A stretch of DNA of 64,000 bases. It comes from Kribbella italica (GTDB taxonomy: Bacteria > Actinomycetota > Actinomycetes > Propionibacteriales > Kribbellaceae). The notes beneath the pieces were generated by a model, which saw only the letters and a program-made list of their open reading frames with translations, searched no databases and was not told the DNA's origin. Positions 27,885 to 35,520 of this stretch are shown piece by piece; positions within the stretch are counted from its first letter, which is position 1; the number at the start of each line of letters is the position of its first letter. The stretch spans positions 8,308,001-8,372,000 of the forward strand of contig NZ_JACHMY010000001.1 of NCBI RefSeq assembly GCF_014205135.1, given 5' to 3'. Position numbers and translations under genes: made by a program.

Positions 27885-29366
27885 TCACTTCTCCTGAGGG
27901 GTCTGCGGCACGGGACGGTCGAGGGAGGCCGGCGACTGGAGTACCTGGCCGGGGAGGAGCAGATCGGGGTCTGGACCGATCACTGCGCGGTTCGCGGCGT
28001 ACCAGTGCGGCCAGCGGGCGGCGATCGCGGATTCCGAAGCGCCGGCGCCGAGTTCGGCGGCGGCGATGGACCAGAGCGACTCACCGCGCAGTACGACGTG
28101 CCGACCGCTTTCGAGATCCGTGTACCGAACCGGCGCTCCGTCGGTGGGCCGGTCCGGCACCCGAATGCCGGGCTCACCAGCCCGAGGCCCAACCGGCTCA
28201 CCGGTCCGAGCGGTTCCACCGAGCCGAGTTGTTCCCGGCTCACCGGTCCGAGCGGTTCCGCCGGGCCGAGTTGTTCCCGGCTCGCCAGCCCGAGCGGTTC
28301 CGCCCGGCTGGGTCGTTCCCGACTCACCAGCCCTGGCCGGGCCGCCGGGCTGAGTCGCCGTCGGATCGCCGGCGCGCGCCGGTCCACCCGGGTTGGTCGT
28401 CGGCGGGTGCTCGCTCCGGCCGAGCCCGTCGGTCCGCTGACCAGCAACCGGGTCCCCGGACAGGTCTGAAGCTGCGTCTCCGCGCCGAGTCGAACCGGGC
28501 AGCGTCGTACCGGCTTCACCAGCCAACTGGTCGCCGGCCTGAGCCTCGGCCTGCTCGCCGACCCGACCCGTCCCCGCTCCGGACCGTGTGCCGGCCGACT
28601 CACCCGGCCGGGACGTCGCCGACTCACCCGGCCGGGAAGCCGCCTGCTCGCCCGGCCCGGCCGATGCCTGCTCACCGGGCAGGGACGACGCCTGGTCACC
28701 CGGTCGCGCGACACCTTCACCGCCTGGCCGATCGCCCGTACGAGTAGTCGACGAATCGCTCGGACCGGGAGTCGCCGGACCGTCGGGCCGCGTCGTACCG
28801 GCCTTCGCGCTCGGCTTGCCGATCTCAAGCTTCGAGCTCGGCTCGTACTGCGGACGGCCCGCGCTCTGAACCGGCGGGTCGGTCAGGCGGATCGTCGAGG
28901 GCTTCTCCGTGAGCCGCCACTCGTTCGGTGAGATCGGCTGGTCGAGGCGGACAGTCGACGAAGGCTCAGTCGCGCGCCAGGCGGCACCGGAGGTCGTCGT
29001 GTGCTGCGGCGGGTTGGCCGGCGACGCGTGTGCGACGCCGATGGTCAGCGGAGTGACGGCCGCAACTCCGAGCGCCGAGCGGAGCAGCGTCCGCGAGGTC
29101 TGCGAGGTGATCCGTCCGGCCAGGGCGGCCCCAGCGCGACCCAGTACGCCGGGCGCCTGCTCGAGCACCGTCGCGAGGACGGCGAGCAGCAACCACGCGT
29201 ACGCCGTCCAGGCGACCGCGGCGACCGCGACGAACGCCATCGAGATCAGGTCCCGCGTCGAGGCCTCAGCCATGGCTCCGGCGGTCACCCAGCGCAGGGC
29301 GAAGCCGGCGCCCGTGAGCGCACCCAGCGCGATCAGCGCCTTGAGTCCCCGGATCATCGCGTTCAT
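27885..29366 (-). CDS. Membrane-anchored LysM protein with Gly/Pro/Thr repeat linker
   Basis: A 493-residue protein. Two or three N-terminal hydrophobic segments (~8-75 and ~97-113) precede a long low-complexity linker (~115-410) and a C-terminal LysM domain (~420-478: H-V-V-L-R-G-E-S-L-W-S-I-A, then W-P-H-W-Y-A-A-N-R ... L-L-L-P-G-Q-V-L). LysM binds N-acetylglucosamine-containing glycans, here presumably peptidoglycan. The linker carries about five 14-residue repeats G-E-P-G-T-T-R-P-G-G-T-A-R-T. It may act with the Rv3235-like partner at the envelope; no enzymatic domain is present. Confidence 0.86.
   Translation of the reverse strand: MNAMIRGLKALIALGALTGAGFALRWVTAGAMAEASTRDLISMAFVAVAAVAWTAYAWLLLAVLATVLEQAPGVLGRAGAALAGRITSQTSRTLLRSALGVAAVTPLTIGVAHASPANPPQHTTTSGAAWRATEPSSTVRLDQPISPNEWRLTEKPSTIRLTDPPVQSAGRPQYEPSSKLEIGKPSAKAGTTRPDGPATPGPSDSSTTRTGDRPGGEGVARPGDQASSLPGEQASAGPGEQAASRPGESATSRPGESAGTRSGAGTGRVGEQAEAQAGDQLAGEAGTTLPGSTRRGDAASDLSGDPVAGQRTDGLGRSEHPPTTNPGGPARAGDPTATQPGGPARAGESGTTQPGGTARAGEPGTTRPGGTARTGEPGTTRLGGTARTGEPVGPRAGEPGIRVPDRPTDGAPVRYTDLESGRHVVLRGESLWSIAAAELGAGASESAIAARWPHWYAANRAVIGPDPDLLLPGQVLQSPASLDRPVPQTPQEK
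28195..28404 (-). repeat. In-frame 42-bp tandem repeat inside the LysM gene
   Basis: Copies start near 28195, 28237, 28279, 28321 and 28363, exactly 42 bp apart, encoding a 14-residue Gly/Pro/Thr unit. The first three copies are closest, later ones diverge. The period is a multiple of three, so copy number can change without frameshift. Confidence 0.9.
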
Positions 29367-29470
29367 CTACTTTCGCCCTCGATCTATGCGTTTGCGTTAG
29401 TTTGCCTTGGCTTGACCAATATAGACCGCTCTCAGCAGGGTTTGGCAAGTCGAAAGCGTGCCCGGTAGCG

Positions 29471-29533
29471 ACGGAGAGTGGTCATCGAGCACGGAGAGTG
29501 CTGGTGAGCGCTCGAGCGGGTAGGTTCGAGCGC
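29471..29533 (+). promoter_or_regulatory. Putative leaderless promoter region with direct and inverted repeats
   Basis: ACGGAGAGTG occurs twice (29471-29480, 29491-29500), 20 bp apart. An 8-bp inverted repeat GCGCTCGA/TCGAGCGC (29508-29515, 29526-29533) flanks TAGGTT at 29521-29526, which is 7 bases before the ATG at 29534. That spacing fits a -10 element of a leaderless transcript. Confidence 0.5.
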
Positions 29534-30088
29534 ATGCGTCTGGATGCTCTGTTCGAGGACCTGGAGTCGCAGTTCGCGGCGCTCCAGGACGGTGACCTGT
29601 ACGGCGAGGTCGCCGAGCGGATCCGGGCCGAGGTCGGCAAGATCACGCTGCTCGACCGGCTGCGCGGAGCGGTCGGCACGATCGTGCGGGTCGAGCTGAC
29701 GCACGCCGAGCCGGTTCAGGGCGAACTGGTCCGCGTTGGCAAGGACTGCGTGCTCCTGGAGGCCGAACGCTTCGAGGAATGGCTGATCCCTGTCGAGGCC
29801 CTGACGTCGGTCCACGGCCTCGGCCCCTGGGCGGAACCGGCCGAAGGCGCCGTCGCCGCCAAGCTCGGCCTAGCCCACCTGCTCCGCGGGATCGCCCGCG
29901 ACCGTTCCCCGGTGACGCTGTTCTGCGCGGGTCCTCACGCGCACCCGATCACCGGCACGATCGACCGCGTCGGCGCCGATTTCATCGAGGTCGCCGAGCA
30001 TCCGCTGGACGCGCCTCGCCGTCGTACCGAGGTCTACAACACCCGCCTGGTCCCCACCCAGGCCCTCTCGGCCCTCCGCCGCCGCTGA
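29534..30088 (+). CDS. Conserved actinobacterial protein of unknown function
   Basis: A 184-residue soluble protein starting M-R-L-D-A-L-F-E-D-L-E-S-Q-F. It is predicted alpha-helical up to ~45, then has two similar beta-rich segments: V-R-V-E-L-T-H-A-E-P-V-Q-G-E-L and L-F-C-A-G-P-H-A-H-P-I-T-G-T-I-D-R-V-G-A-D-F. These resemble duplicated small barrels of Sm/SH3 type. No catalytic motif is visible. It is divergent from the LysM operon, with a probable leaderless start. No function is proposed. Confidence 0.82.
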   Translation: MRLDALFEDLESQFAALQDGDLYGEVAERIRAEVGKITLLDRLRGAVGTIVRVELTHAEPVQGELVRVGKDCVLLEAERFEEWLIPVEALTSVHGLGPWAEPAEGAVAAKLGLAHLLRGIARDRSPVTLFCAGPHAHPITGTIDRVGADFIEVAEHPLDAPRRRTEVYNTRLVPTQALSALRRR

Positions 30089-30109
30089 CGCGCGGCGGGC
30101 GTGCCGGCC

Positions 30110-30240
30110 ACCAGGACGGCGACGACGAGGTGCCGCTGACGCTGAAGCTCTCCGACGGCAGCAGCCACGACCTGACCATCCCGGTGAAGAACCTCACCGA
30201 GACCGCGCCCACGACCGCGGCATCGTCGGCCCGGCCCTGA
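30110..30240 (+). pseudogene. Possible gene remnant
   Basis: A plus-strand frame encodes E-V-P-L-T-L-K-L-S-D-G-S-S-H-D-L-T-I-P-V-K-N-style beta-strand sequence ending in a Thr/Ala-rich tail at a TGA (30238-30240). It looks like the tail of an exported beta-rich protein, but no start or upstream domain exists between it and 30088. It is probably a decayed fragment; a chance frame cannot be excluded. Confidence 0.35.
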
Positions 30241-30248
30241 TCCCCGGG

Positions 30249-30497
30249 CTACTGGTGGACGTCCTCGGACTGCTCGGCTTCCTCGCCGAACGGGTGGCTG
30301 GTGATGAACTGGCGGGTCTCGGTGTAGAGCCGCTCGATGTACTTCTCCAGCTCGGTGGCCTCGACGCGCCACTGGCCCCGGCCGCCGATCTTCACGGCGG
30401 GGATGTCGCCGCGGCGGACCAGGGCGTAGACCTGGTTGGCCGAGATGTTCAGGACCTCGGCGACGTCGGAGAGCTGGAGGAAGCGCGGTGCCGGCAT
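30249..30497 (-). CDS. Excisionase/MerR-type helix-turn-helix protein
   Basis: An 82-residue DNA-binding protein: F-L-Q-L-S-D-V-A-E-V-L-N-I-S-A-N-Q-V-Y-A-L-V-R-R-G-D, then I-G-G-R-G-Q-W-R-V and E-L-E-K-Y-I-E-R-L. This is the widespread actinobacterial excisionase-fold regulator. ATG 30497 gives the usual M-P-A-P-R start with AGGA close upstream; ATG 30566 would extend it by 23 residues and lacks a ribosome binding site. No integrase lies nearby, so it is more likely a regulator than a phage excisionase. It is divergent from the SAF gene. Confidence 0.88.
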   Translation of the reverse strand: MPAPRFLQLSDVAEVLNISANQVYALVRRGDIPAVKIGGRGQWRVEATELEKYIERLYTETRQFITSHPFGEEAEQSEDVHQ

Positions 30498-30672
30498 ACG
30501 TCCTGACGCCCTTTCGCTGATCGACGTGGGGGTGGGAACTGCAACTTCCTGCAGTTCCCGTTTCATTAGTTTGCCACGGTTGGCCCCTGGACGATTGAGT
30601 TTGTCCCCAGGCAACTCGGGCGTCGCGACGCTGTGGACAACCGAAAGCACGCAGGGCGACGGAGTTGGCAGA

Positions 30673-31380
30673 ATGGGCGGTTCCGGAGCGCGACCGACAG
30701 GTGACAGGAAAGAGTCAGACGTGGTGCAGAGTCCAGTTCGCAGCGGGTTCGCGGTGCCTTCGGCCCCGCCGCAGCGCAACCGCCGAGCCCGGTGGAAGGA
30801 CGGTCGGCTCGTCCTCGGCGTGCTGCTGGTCGCGATCACCGCGCTGGCCGGCGCCAAGCTGCTGTCGTCCGCCGACGACACCACGACGATCTGGGCCGCC
30901 GACCGCGACCTGCCGGCCGGCACGAAGCTGACCTCGGGGGACCTGACCACTGTTCGGGTCCGCTTCACGAGCAGCGACGCCGCCGGTCAGTACGTCGCGG
31001 CCGACGCCAACCTGCAAGGGTTGGTGGTGGTCCGCGCGGTGAAGGCCGGCGAGTTCGTCCCGCGCCAGGCGGCGGTCACCCAGACCGACAACGATCGCAC
31101 CGAGCTGCCGCTCGCGATCGCCACCGGGCGTCTGCCTACTGACACCGCGGCCGGTGATCAGGTGGACATCTGGGTGGTCCCCAAGGACACGGCTCAACCG
31201 GCCCGGAAGCTCTGGGAGACCGTCCGCGTCAGTCAGGTCGACGCGGTCAAGGGGGTCTCCGGCGGGTCGGCGCGACGGCAGGTCCTGATCGGGCTGGACC
31301 CGGCTGACCTCCCCAAACTTCCTGCTGCGCTTGCCGCGATGAGTGCCGGCGAGCCAGTCCTGGTACGGCGGGGGCGCTGA
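30673..31380 (+). CDS. SAF-domain (CpaB/RcpC-like) membrane protein
   Basis: A 235-residue protein with one transmembrane helix (~55-72: L-V-L-G-V-L-L-V-A-I-T-A-L-A-G-A) and an external SAF domain (A-A-D-R-D-L-P-A-G-T-K-L-T-S-G-D-L-T, then L-V-V-V-R-A-V-K-A-G-E-F-V-P). CpaB proteins assist Flp/Tad pilus assembly in the envelope. GGAG eight bases upstream supports ATG 30673; GTG 30721 is an alternative. It is followed by a CpaE-like ATPase, but no CpaF, TadB, TadC or pilin gene is present, so pilus function is doubtful. Confidence 0.85.
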   Translation: MGGSGARPTGDRKESDVVQSPVRSGFAVPSAPPQRNRRARWKDGRLVLGVLLVAITALAGAKLLSSADDTTTIWAADRDLPAGTKLTSGDLTTVRVRFTSSDAAGQYVAADANLQGLVVVRAVKAGEFVPRQAAVTQTDNDRTELPLAIATGRLPTDTAAGDQVDIWVVPKDTAQPARKLWETVRVSQVDAVKGVSGGSARRQVLIGLDPADLPKLPAALAAMSAGEPVLVRRGR

Positions 31381-31565
31381 TGGACGAGCTGAGTATCCGG
31401 CGAGCTGGCGCTGGTACGCCGGGGTCGCTGGCGACTGGGGTGAGCGGTCCGTACGCGGCGAGGGCGCTGGTGGGTGCGATGGGCAACGGCAGCCGGCGTA
31501 CTGGGCCGCGTTTGGTGGGTTCGCCGGCGCTTGGCGATGCGGCTCTTGTTGGGTGGGGGTGTTGA
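31380..31565 (+). CDS. Small coupled ORF of unknown function
   Basis: A 61-codon frame whose ATG overlaps the SAF stop (TGATG) and whose TGA overlaps the start of the ATPase gene (TGATG). The product is Gly/Ala/Arg-rich without recognisable domain. GC content at third positions is lower than in flanking genes. Double coupling argues for translation, at least as a bridge for ribosomes; composition argues against a folded protein. Confidence 0.4.
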   Translation: MDELSIRRAGAGTPGSLATGVSGPYAARALVGAMGNGSRRTGPRLVGSPALGDAALVGWGC

Positions 31566-32830
31566 TGGCTGTTCCTGTGCTGCTGGCGGTGACCGGTGCG
31601 CCCTGGGAGGCGGACGTCGTACGGCGGGCCGAGCAGGCGCCGGGGATCCGGATCGTGCGGCGGTGCGTGGACATTGCTGACGTAATGGCCGCGGCGGCGA
31701 GTGGGCAGGCTCGGGCCGTGCTCTTGGCGGAGGACCTGCCGCGGCTGACGTCGGACGCGGTGGCCGCGCTGCACGCGCGGCGGATCGTCGTACTGGCGCT
31801 GGTGGATCCGTCCGACAACGGTGAGCCGAGTGGCGCCGAGGATCGGCTGGCGCGGATGGGGATCGAGCGGATCCTGCCGGCCGATGTCAGCGGTGAGGAT
31901 CTCGGGCGCGCGATCACCGATGCGGTCGACTCGGGGCCGCCGACGACGGTGTCGCATTTCGCGGGCGGGTTTGTGCCGGTGCCGCCGGGGACGACGCCGC
32001 CCGAGCGGCACTACGACCCGTCGGGGAAGGGGAGGCTGCTCGCCGTGTGGGGGCCGACCGGTGCGCCGGGTCGGAGCACGGTCGCGGTTGGGCTGGCGAG
32101 TGAGTTGTCGGCGCGGCAGATTCCCACGCTGCTGGCCGATGCCGATGTGTACGGCGGGTCGGTGGCGCAGATGCTCGGGATTCTCGACGAGACCTCGGGG
32201 CTGGCCGCGGCGGCGCGGTCGGCTGGGAGTGGGGCGCTTGACGTCGAGCTGCTGGCTCGGCATGCGCGCGGGGTTGCGGATTACTTGCTGGTGCTGACGG
32301 GGCTGAGCCGCGCCGATCGGTGGACGGAGTTGCGTCCGACGGCGCTGGAATCGGTGTGGTCGACGGCGCGGCAGTTGGCGCCGTGCACGGTGGTCGATGT
32401 CAGCTTCTGCATCGAGAGCGACGAGGAGATCTCGTTCGACACGCTCGCACCACGACGGAACGGCGCGACCCTCGCGACCCTGGAGGAAGCCGACGAGGTG
32501 ATCGTCGTCGGTACGGCGGACCCGGTCGGGCTGACCCGCCTGATCCGCTCCCTGCACGAACTCCGCGCGATGGTGCCGTCGGCAACGACCCGCGTGGTGG
32601 TGAACCGGGTGCGCTCGGGTTCGCTCGGGAGTTCGCCGTCGGATGCTGTTGCTGAGGCCCTCAACCAGTACGCCGGGGTGGAGCCGGCGGCGTTGCTTCC
32701 GTTCGACCTGGCGGCGTCGGACGCAGCCTTGACCCACGGGCGAAGCCTGCTCGAAACAGCCAAGTCCAGCAAACTCCGCAAGGCCTTCCAGCAGCTGGCG
32801 GCGGGGGTGGAGAAGGACCACCTGAGCTAG
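31565..32830 (+). CDS. CpaE/MinD-like P-loop ATPase with altered Walker A
   Basis: A 421-residue protein. Residues ~1-125 resemble a receiver-like pseudo-domain. The ATPase domain starts at V-W-G-P-T-G-A-P-G-R-S-T-V-A-V, where Arg replaces the usual Walker A lysine, and continues with L-L-A-D-A-D-V-Y-G-G-S-V-A-Q. A Walker B-like V-V-D-V-S-F-C-I and V-V-N-R-V-R-S follow. CpaE-type proteins localise Tad secretion machines. It follows the SAF gene, and the DNA after its stop is the repeat block rather than CpaF. Confidence 0.85.
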   Translation: MAVPVLLAVTGAPWEADVVRRAEQAPGIRIVRRCVDIADVMAAAASGQARAVLLAEDLPRLTSDAVAALHARRIVVLALVDPSDNGEPSGAEDRLARMGIERILPADVSGEDLGRAITDAVDSGPPTTVSHFAGGFVPVPPGTTPPERHYDPSGKGRLLAVWGPTGAPGRSTVAVGLASELSARQIPTLLADADVYGGSVAQMLGILDETSGLAAAARSAGSGALDVELLARHARGVADYLLVLTGLSRADRWTELRPTALESVWSTARQLAPCTVVDVSFCIESDEEISFDTLAPRRNGATLATLEEADEVIVVGTADPVGLTRLIRSLHELRAMVPSATTRVVVNRVRSGSLGSSPSDAVAEALNQYAGVEPAALLPFDLAASDAALTHGRSLLETAKSSKLRKAFQQLAAGVEKDHLS

Positions 32831-33017
32831 GTGAGGTACTCGTCGGGGGCGGGAGGTCCTTCGCCGATGACCAGCGGCAGTACCTGGCGATGCGAGGGCA
32901 GCACCCGGCCATGCGGTGTTGCCGGGCCGGCGGCCGTCCGCGAGGGCAGGTCCAGGGCGCCGCGGCGGGTGGTGGCCAAGGCACACCGTGGGTGGTCGGG
33001 AGCGGCAGGTGCCGGAT

Positions 33018-33751
33018 GCCAGCGCCGCGGCGGGCATCCGCCCAGTCGCCCGCCGCCGGTCGCCCGCGGCCCGCGCCGCCGCCGGCCACGCCGTCCGCCG
33101 ACGACACCGCCCGTCCCCGCCGACCACCGCCCGCCGCCGGTCGCCCGCGGCCAGCGCCGCCGCCGGCCACGCCGCCCGCCGACGACACCGCCCGGTCCCG
33201 CCGCCCGCCGCCGGTCGCTCGCGGCCCGCACCGCCCGCCGCCGGTCGCCCGCGGCCCGCGCCGCCGCCGGCCACGCCGCCGCCGGCCACGCCGCCCGCCG
33301 ACCACACCGCCCGTCCCCGCCGGCCACCGCCGTCGCCCGCGGCCCGCACCGCCGCCGCCCACGCCGCCCACCGACCACGCCGCCCGTCCCCGCCGCCCGC
33401 CGACCACACCGCCCGTCCCCGCCGACCGCCGCCAGTCGCCCGCGGCCCGCGCCGCCGCCGGCCGCGCCGCCGCCGGCCACGCCGCCCGTCCCCGCCGACC
33501 GCCGCCGGTCGCCCGCGGCCCGCACCGCCGCCCGTCCCCGCCGACCGCCGACCACACCGCCCGTCCCCGCCGACCGCCGCCGGTAGCCCGCGGCCAGCGC
33601 CGCCGCCGGCCACGCCGCCCGCCGACGACACCGCCCGGTCCCGCCGACCGCCGCCGGTCGCCCGCGGCCCGCACCGCCCGCCGATCACACCGCCGCCCGC
33701 CTCGCCTCCCGCCGCCCGCCGACGGCCGGGTGCCAGCGCCGCGGCGGGCAT
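33018..33751. repeat. Mosaic GC-rich repeat array bounded by a 20-bp direct repeat
   Basis: An array of shuffled modules such as GCCGGTCGCCCGCGGCC, GCGCCGCCGCCGGCCACGCC and GACACCGCCCGTCCCCGCCG, recurring with variable order over ~730 bp. A perfect 20-bp sequence GCCAGCGCCGCGGCGGGCAT lies at each end (33018-33037 and 33732-33751). GC content is visibly far above the genome average. Confidence 0.85.
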
Positions 33752-33800
33752 GCGCCAGCCGACCGCCGCCAGTCGACCGCGGCCTGCAGCGTCCGCCGAC

Positions 33801-33860
33801 CGCACCGATCCACGGCCCGCACCGATCCACGGCCCGCACCGACCCACGGCCCGCACCGAC
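33801..33860. repeat. 17-bp tandem repeat, 3.5 copies
   Basis: Units CGCACCGATCCACGGCC at 33801-33817 and 33818-33834 are identical; 33835-33851 differs at one base; 33852-33860 is a partial copy. It adjoins the larger mosaic array but has an unrelated unit. Confidence 0.9.
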
Positions 33861-34234
33861 CGCCGACCACGCCGCCCGCCACCCGGCCCCGCCGCCCAAC
33901 CGGGTGTCGGGTGCCGCGTGCTCGGGGAGCCTTGGGCGGTGGTGCGGGCTTGCTGGGGCGTGCGTGGGGGTGGCAGTCCCGGCGTCGGCAGATGGGTGGG
34001 CGAGGGCGGCGTACCGGGTGGGTTCGGCGGGTGGTTGCTAGGCGAGAGGGCCAGGGGCGGCCTGTGCGCGGGGGCGGGTGTGCTGGGTTCGGACTCGGGG
34101 CCAGGGCTGCGGGTGGGCGGGTGTGGATGGCGACGTGCACCACTGATCAACCTGCTGATGTGGGGCGACACGCCGGGTATTCGGCCTGCTGGAGGAGGTT
34201 GGACCGTGGTGGGCGTCGGCGGCTCAGCCGGATG

Positions 34235-34345
34235 GAGCCTGAGTGGCAGGCCAGGCCAGGGCAGGCAAGGGCAGGGCAGGGCAGACCAGGCGAGGGCAGG
34301 GCCGGGCCGGGCCGCGGCGGGTGCGGCGGGTGCGGCGGGGAGGGG
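34235..34345 (+). repeat. G-rich pentameric/hexameric repeats
   Basis: Iterated GGCCA, GGGCA and GGGCC steps followed by GCGGCGGGT iterations. This is a simple-sequence tract on the G-rich side of the skew switch, about 180 bp upstream of the DUF4097 gene. Confidence 0.7.
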
Positions 34346-34525
34346 AGGGCCGCGCGGCAGGGCGCGGCGCGGTGGCGGGGGACGCGTGGTGCGGCTGGGG
34401 CTCGGGGTGGGGGCAGGGGGAATCAGGGGCGGATTGAGGTGGTTTCCGGGGGAAAACCCCACCGACACGAGCCGGGGGGTGTGCCAGGGTGAGGGGGTCA
34501 GCGAGGGAGTAGCTAGGGGAGTGCG

Positions 34526-35314
34526 ATGTCCGAGGTGCAGGGTCGGTCGAGTGGGGCTATGACTCCTGAGCGGCGGTTCGGGATCGCGATTTCTGTGGCG
34601 CTGATTCTCGGGGGTGCGTACTGGGCGCTGACGAACCTGACCGAGGGGGCCAAGGCGACGCAGGACAGTTACCCGGTGCAGGGGACCTCGTTGACGGTGG
34701 TGAGCAAGTCGTCGGACGTCGAGGTGGTGGCGGGCGACGTGCGGGAGATCCAGGTCGAGCGGAAGTTCAAGAAGACCGTGTTCGGGAGTGATCCGGACGA
34801 GAGGTACCGCGACGGCAAGCTCGAGCTGAAGTCGAACGGGTGCAGCTTCCTGTCGTTCGGGTGCGATACCGACTACGTGATCACGGTGCCGAAGGATCTC
34901 GAGGTCTCGGTCGACAACACCAGCGGGACGATCAAGGTGTCGGACGTCGCCGAGGTCGGGAAGCTGAAGACGACCTCGGGGGACATCGAGGTGCACGGCG
35001 CGGGTGGGGAGCTCACGCTGGATGCCACCTCGGGGGACATCGAGGGGACGGCGCTGACGGCGACGAAGGTGCACGGGAAGACGACGTCGGGGAAGGTCGA
35101 GCTGACGTTCGCCTCGGCGCCCGTCGAGGTTCGGGCGCAGGGGACCTCGGGGGATGTCACGGTGGTGGTTCCGGCGGGGGCGGAGACGTACAAGGTCGAC
35201 ACCGACACGTCGTCGGGGGACGAGCACACCGACCTGAGGACGGATCCGGCGGCGACCCGGACGATCACGGCGAAGACTTCCTCGGGCGACGTCACGGTGG
35301 AGTACGCCAACTGA
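34526..35314 (+). CDS. Membrane-anchored DUF4097 beta-helix protein
   Basis: A 262-residue protein with a short cytoplasmic head, one transmembrane helix (~20-38) and an external DUF4097 repeat domain. Repeated T-S-G-D-I-E-V, T-S-G-K-V-E-L, T-S-G-D-V-T-V strands about 17-22 residues apart form a right-handed beta-helix-like stack. Function of the family is unknown; members often sit beside envelope-stress regulators. ATG 34526 follows the repeat block directly, so its promoter must lie in the G-rich segment. Confidence 0.88.
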   Translation: MSEVQGRSSGAMTPERRFGIAISVALILGGAYWALTNLTEGAKATQDSYPVQGTSLTVVSKSSDVEVVAGDVREIQVERKFKKTVFGSDPDERYRDGKLELKSNGCSFLSFGCDTDYVITVPKDLEVSVDNTSGTIKVSDVAEVGKLKTTSGDIEVHGAGGELTLDATSGDIEGTALTATKVHGKTTSGKVELTFASAPVEVRAQGTSGDVTVVVPAGAETYKVDTDTSSGDEHTDLRTDPAATRTITAKTSSGDVTVEYAN

Positions 35315-35520
35315 TGTGGACGCCGGGGTCGTCGTGTGGCGCCGGGGAGGTTGGCGTGGGCTGGGGTGGTCTGCGGCGCTGAGAAGCAAGCGGCAGAGTC
35401 AGGGCGGTCAAGGTCACCACCGAGCGGCCCCAGGTCGCCGAGGCCCTTCAGCCGGTACGGCGGATCCGCGTCGCCAGGGGGGAGCCGGGCTGACGTGTCA
35501 GCGTGAGTAGTCTTGCGCGC

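Larger units (their letters stand above)
32831..34525. other. Gene-free, extremely GC-rich, strand-skewed block
   Basis: About 1.7 kb without a credible coding frame: long frames in all directions are low-complexity Arg/Pro/Ala/Gly artefacts. From ~33040 to ~33900 the plus strand is mostly C-rich; from ~33905 to ~34440 it is strongly G-rich. The switch coincides with an 8-bp inverted repeat CCGCCCAA/TTGGGCGG (33892-33899, 33932-33939). Near 32831-32905 the minus strand reads V-L-P-L-V-I-G-E-G-P-P-A-P-D-E-Y-L-T before a stop, possibly the tail of a lost gene. Confidence 0.75.

Noticed and set aside
30249..30497. Prophage excisionase
   Set aside because: No integrase, att site or phage genes nearby; the protein type is a common actinobacterial chromosomal regulator.
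33018..33751. CRISPR array
   Set aside because: Modules have no constant repeat/unique spacer alternation, no palindromic repeat, and no cas genes are near.
31247..35389. 1380-residue minus-strand open frame across the repeat block
   Set aside because: Pro/Arg/Gly/Ala artefact of repeats; it also crosses DUF4097 and the CpaE-like gene antisense.
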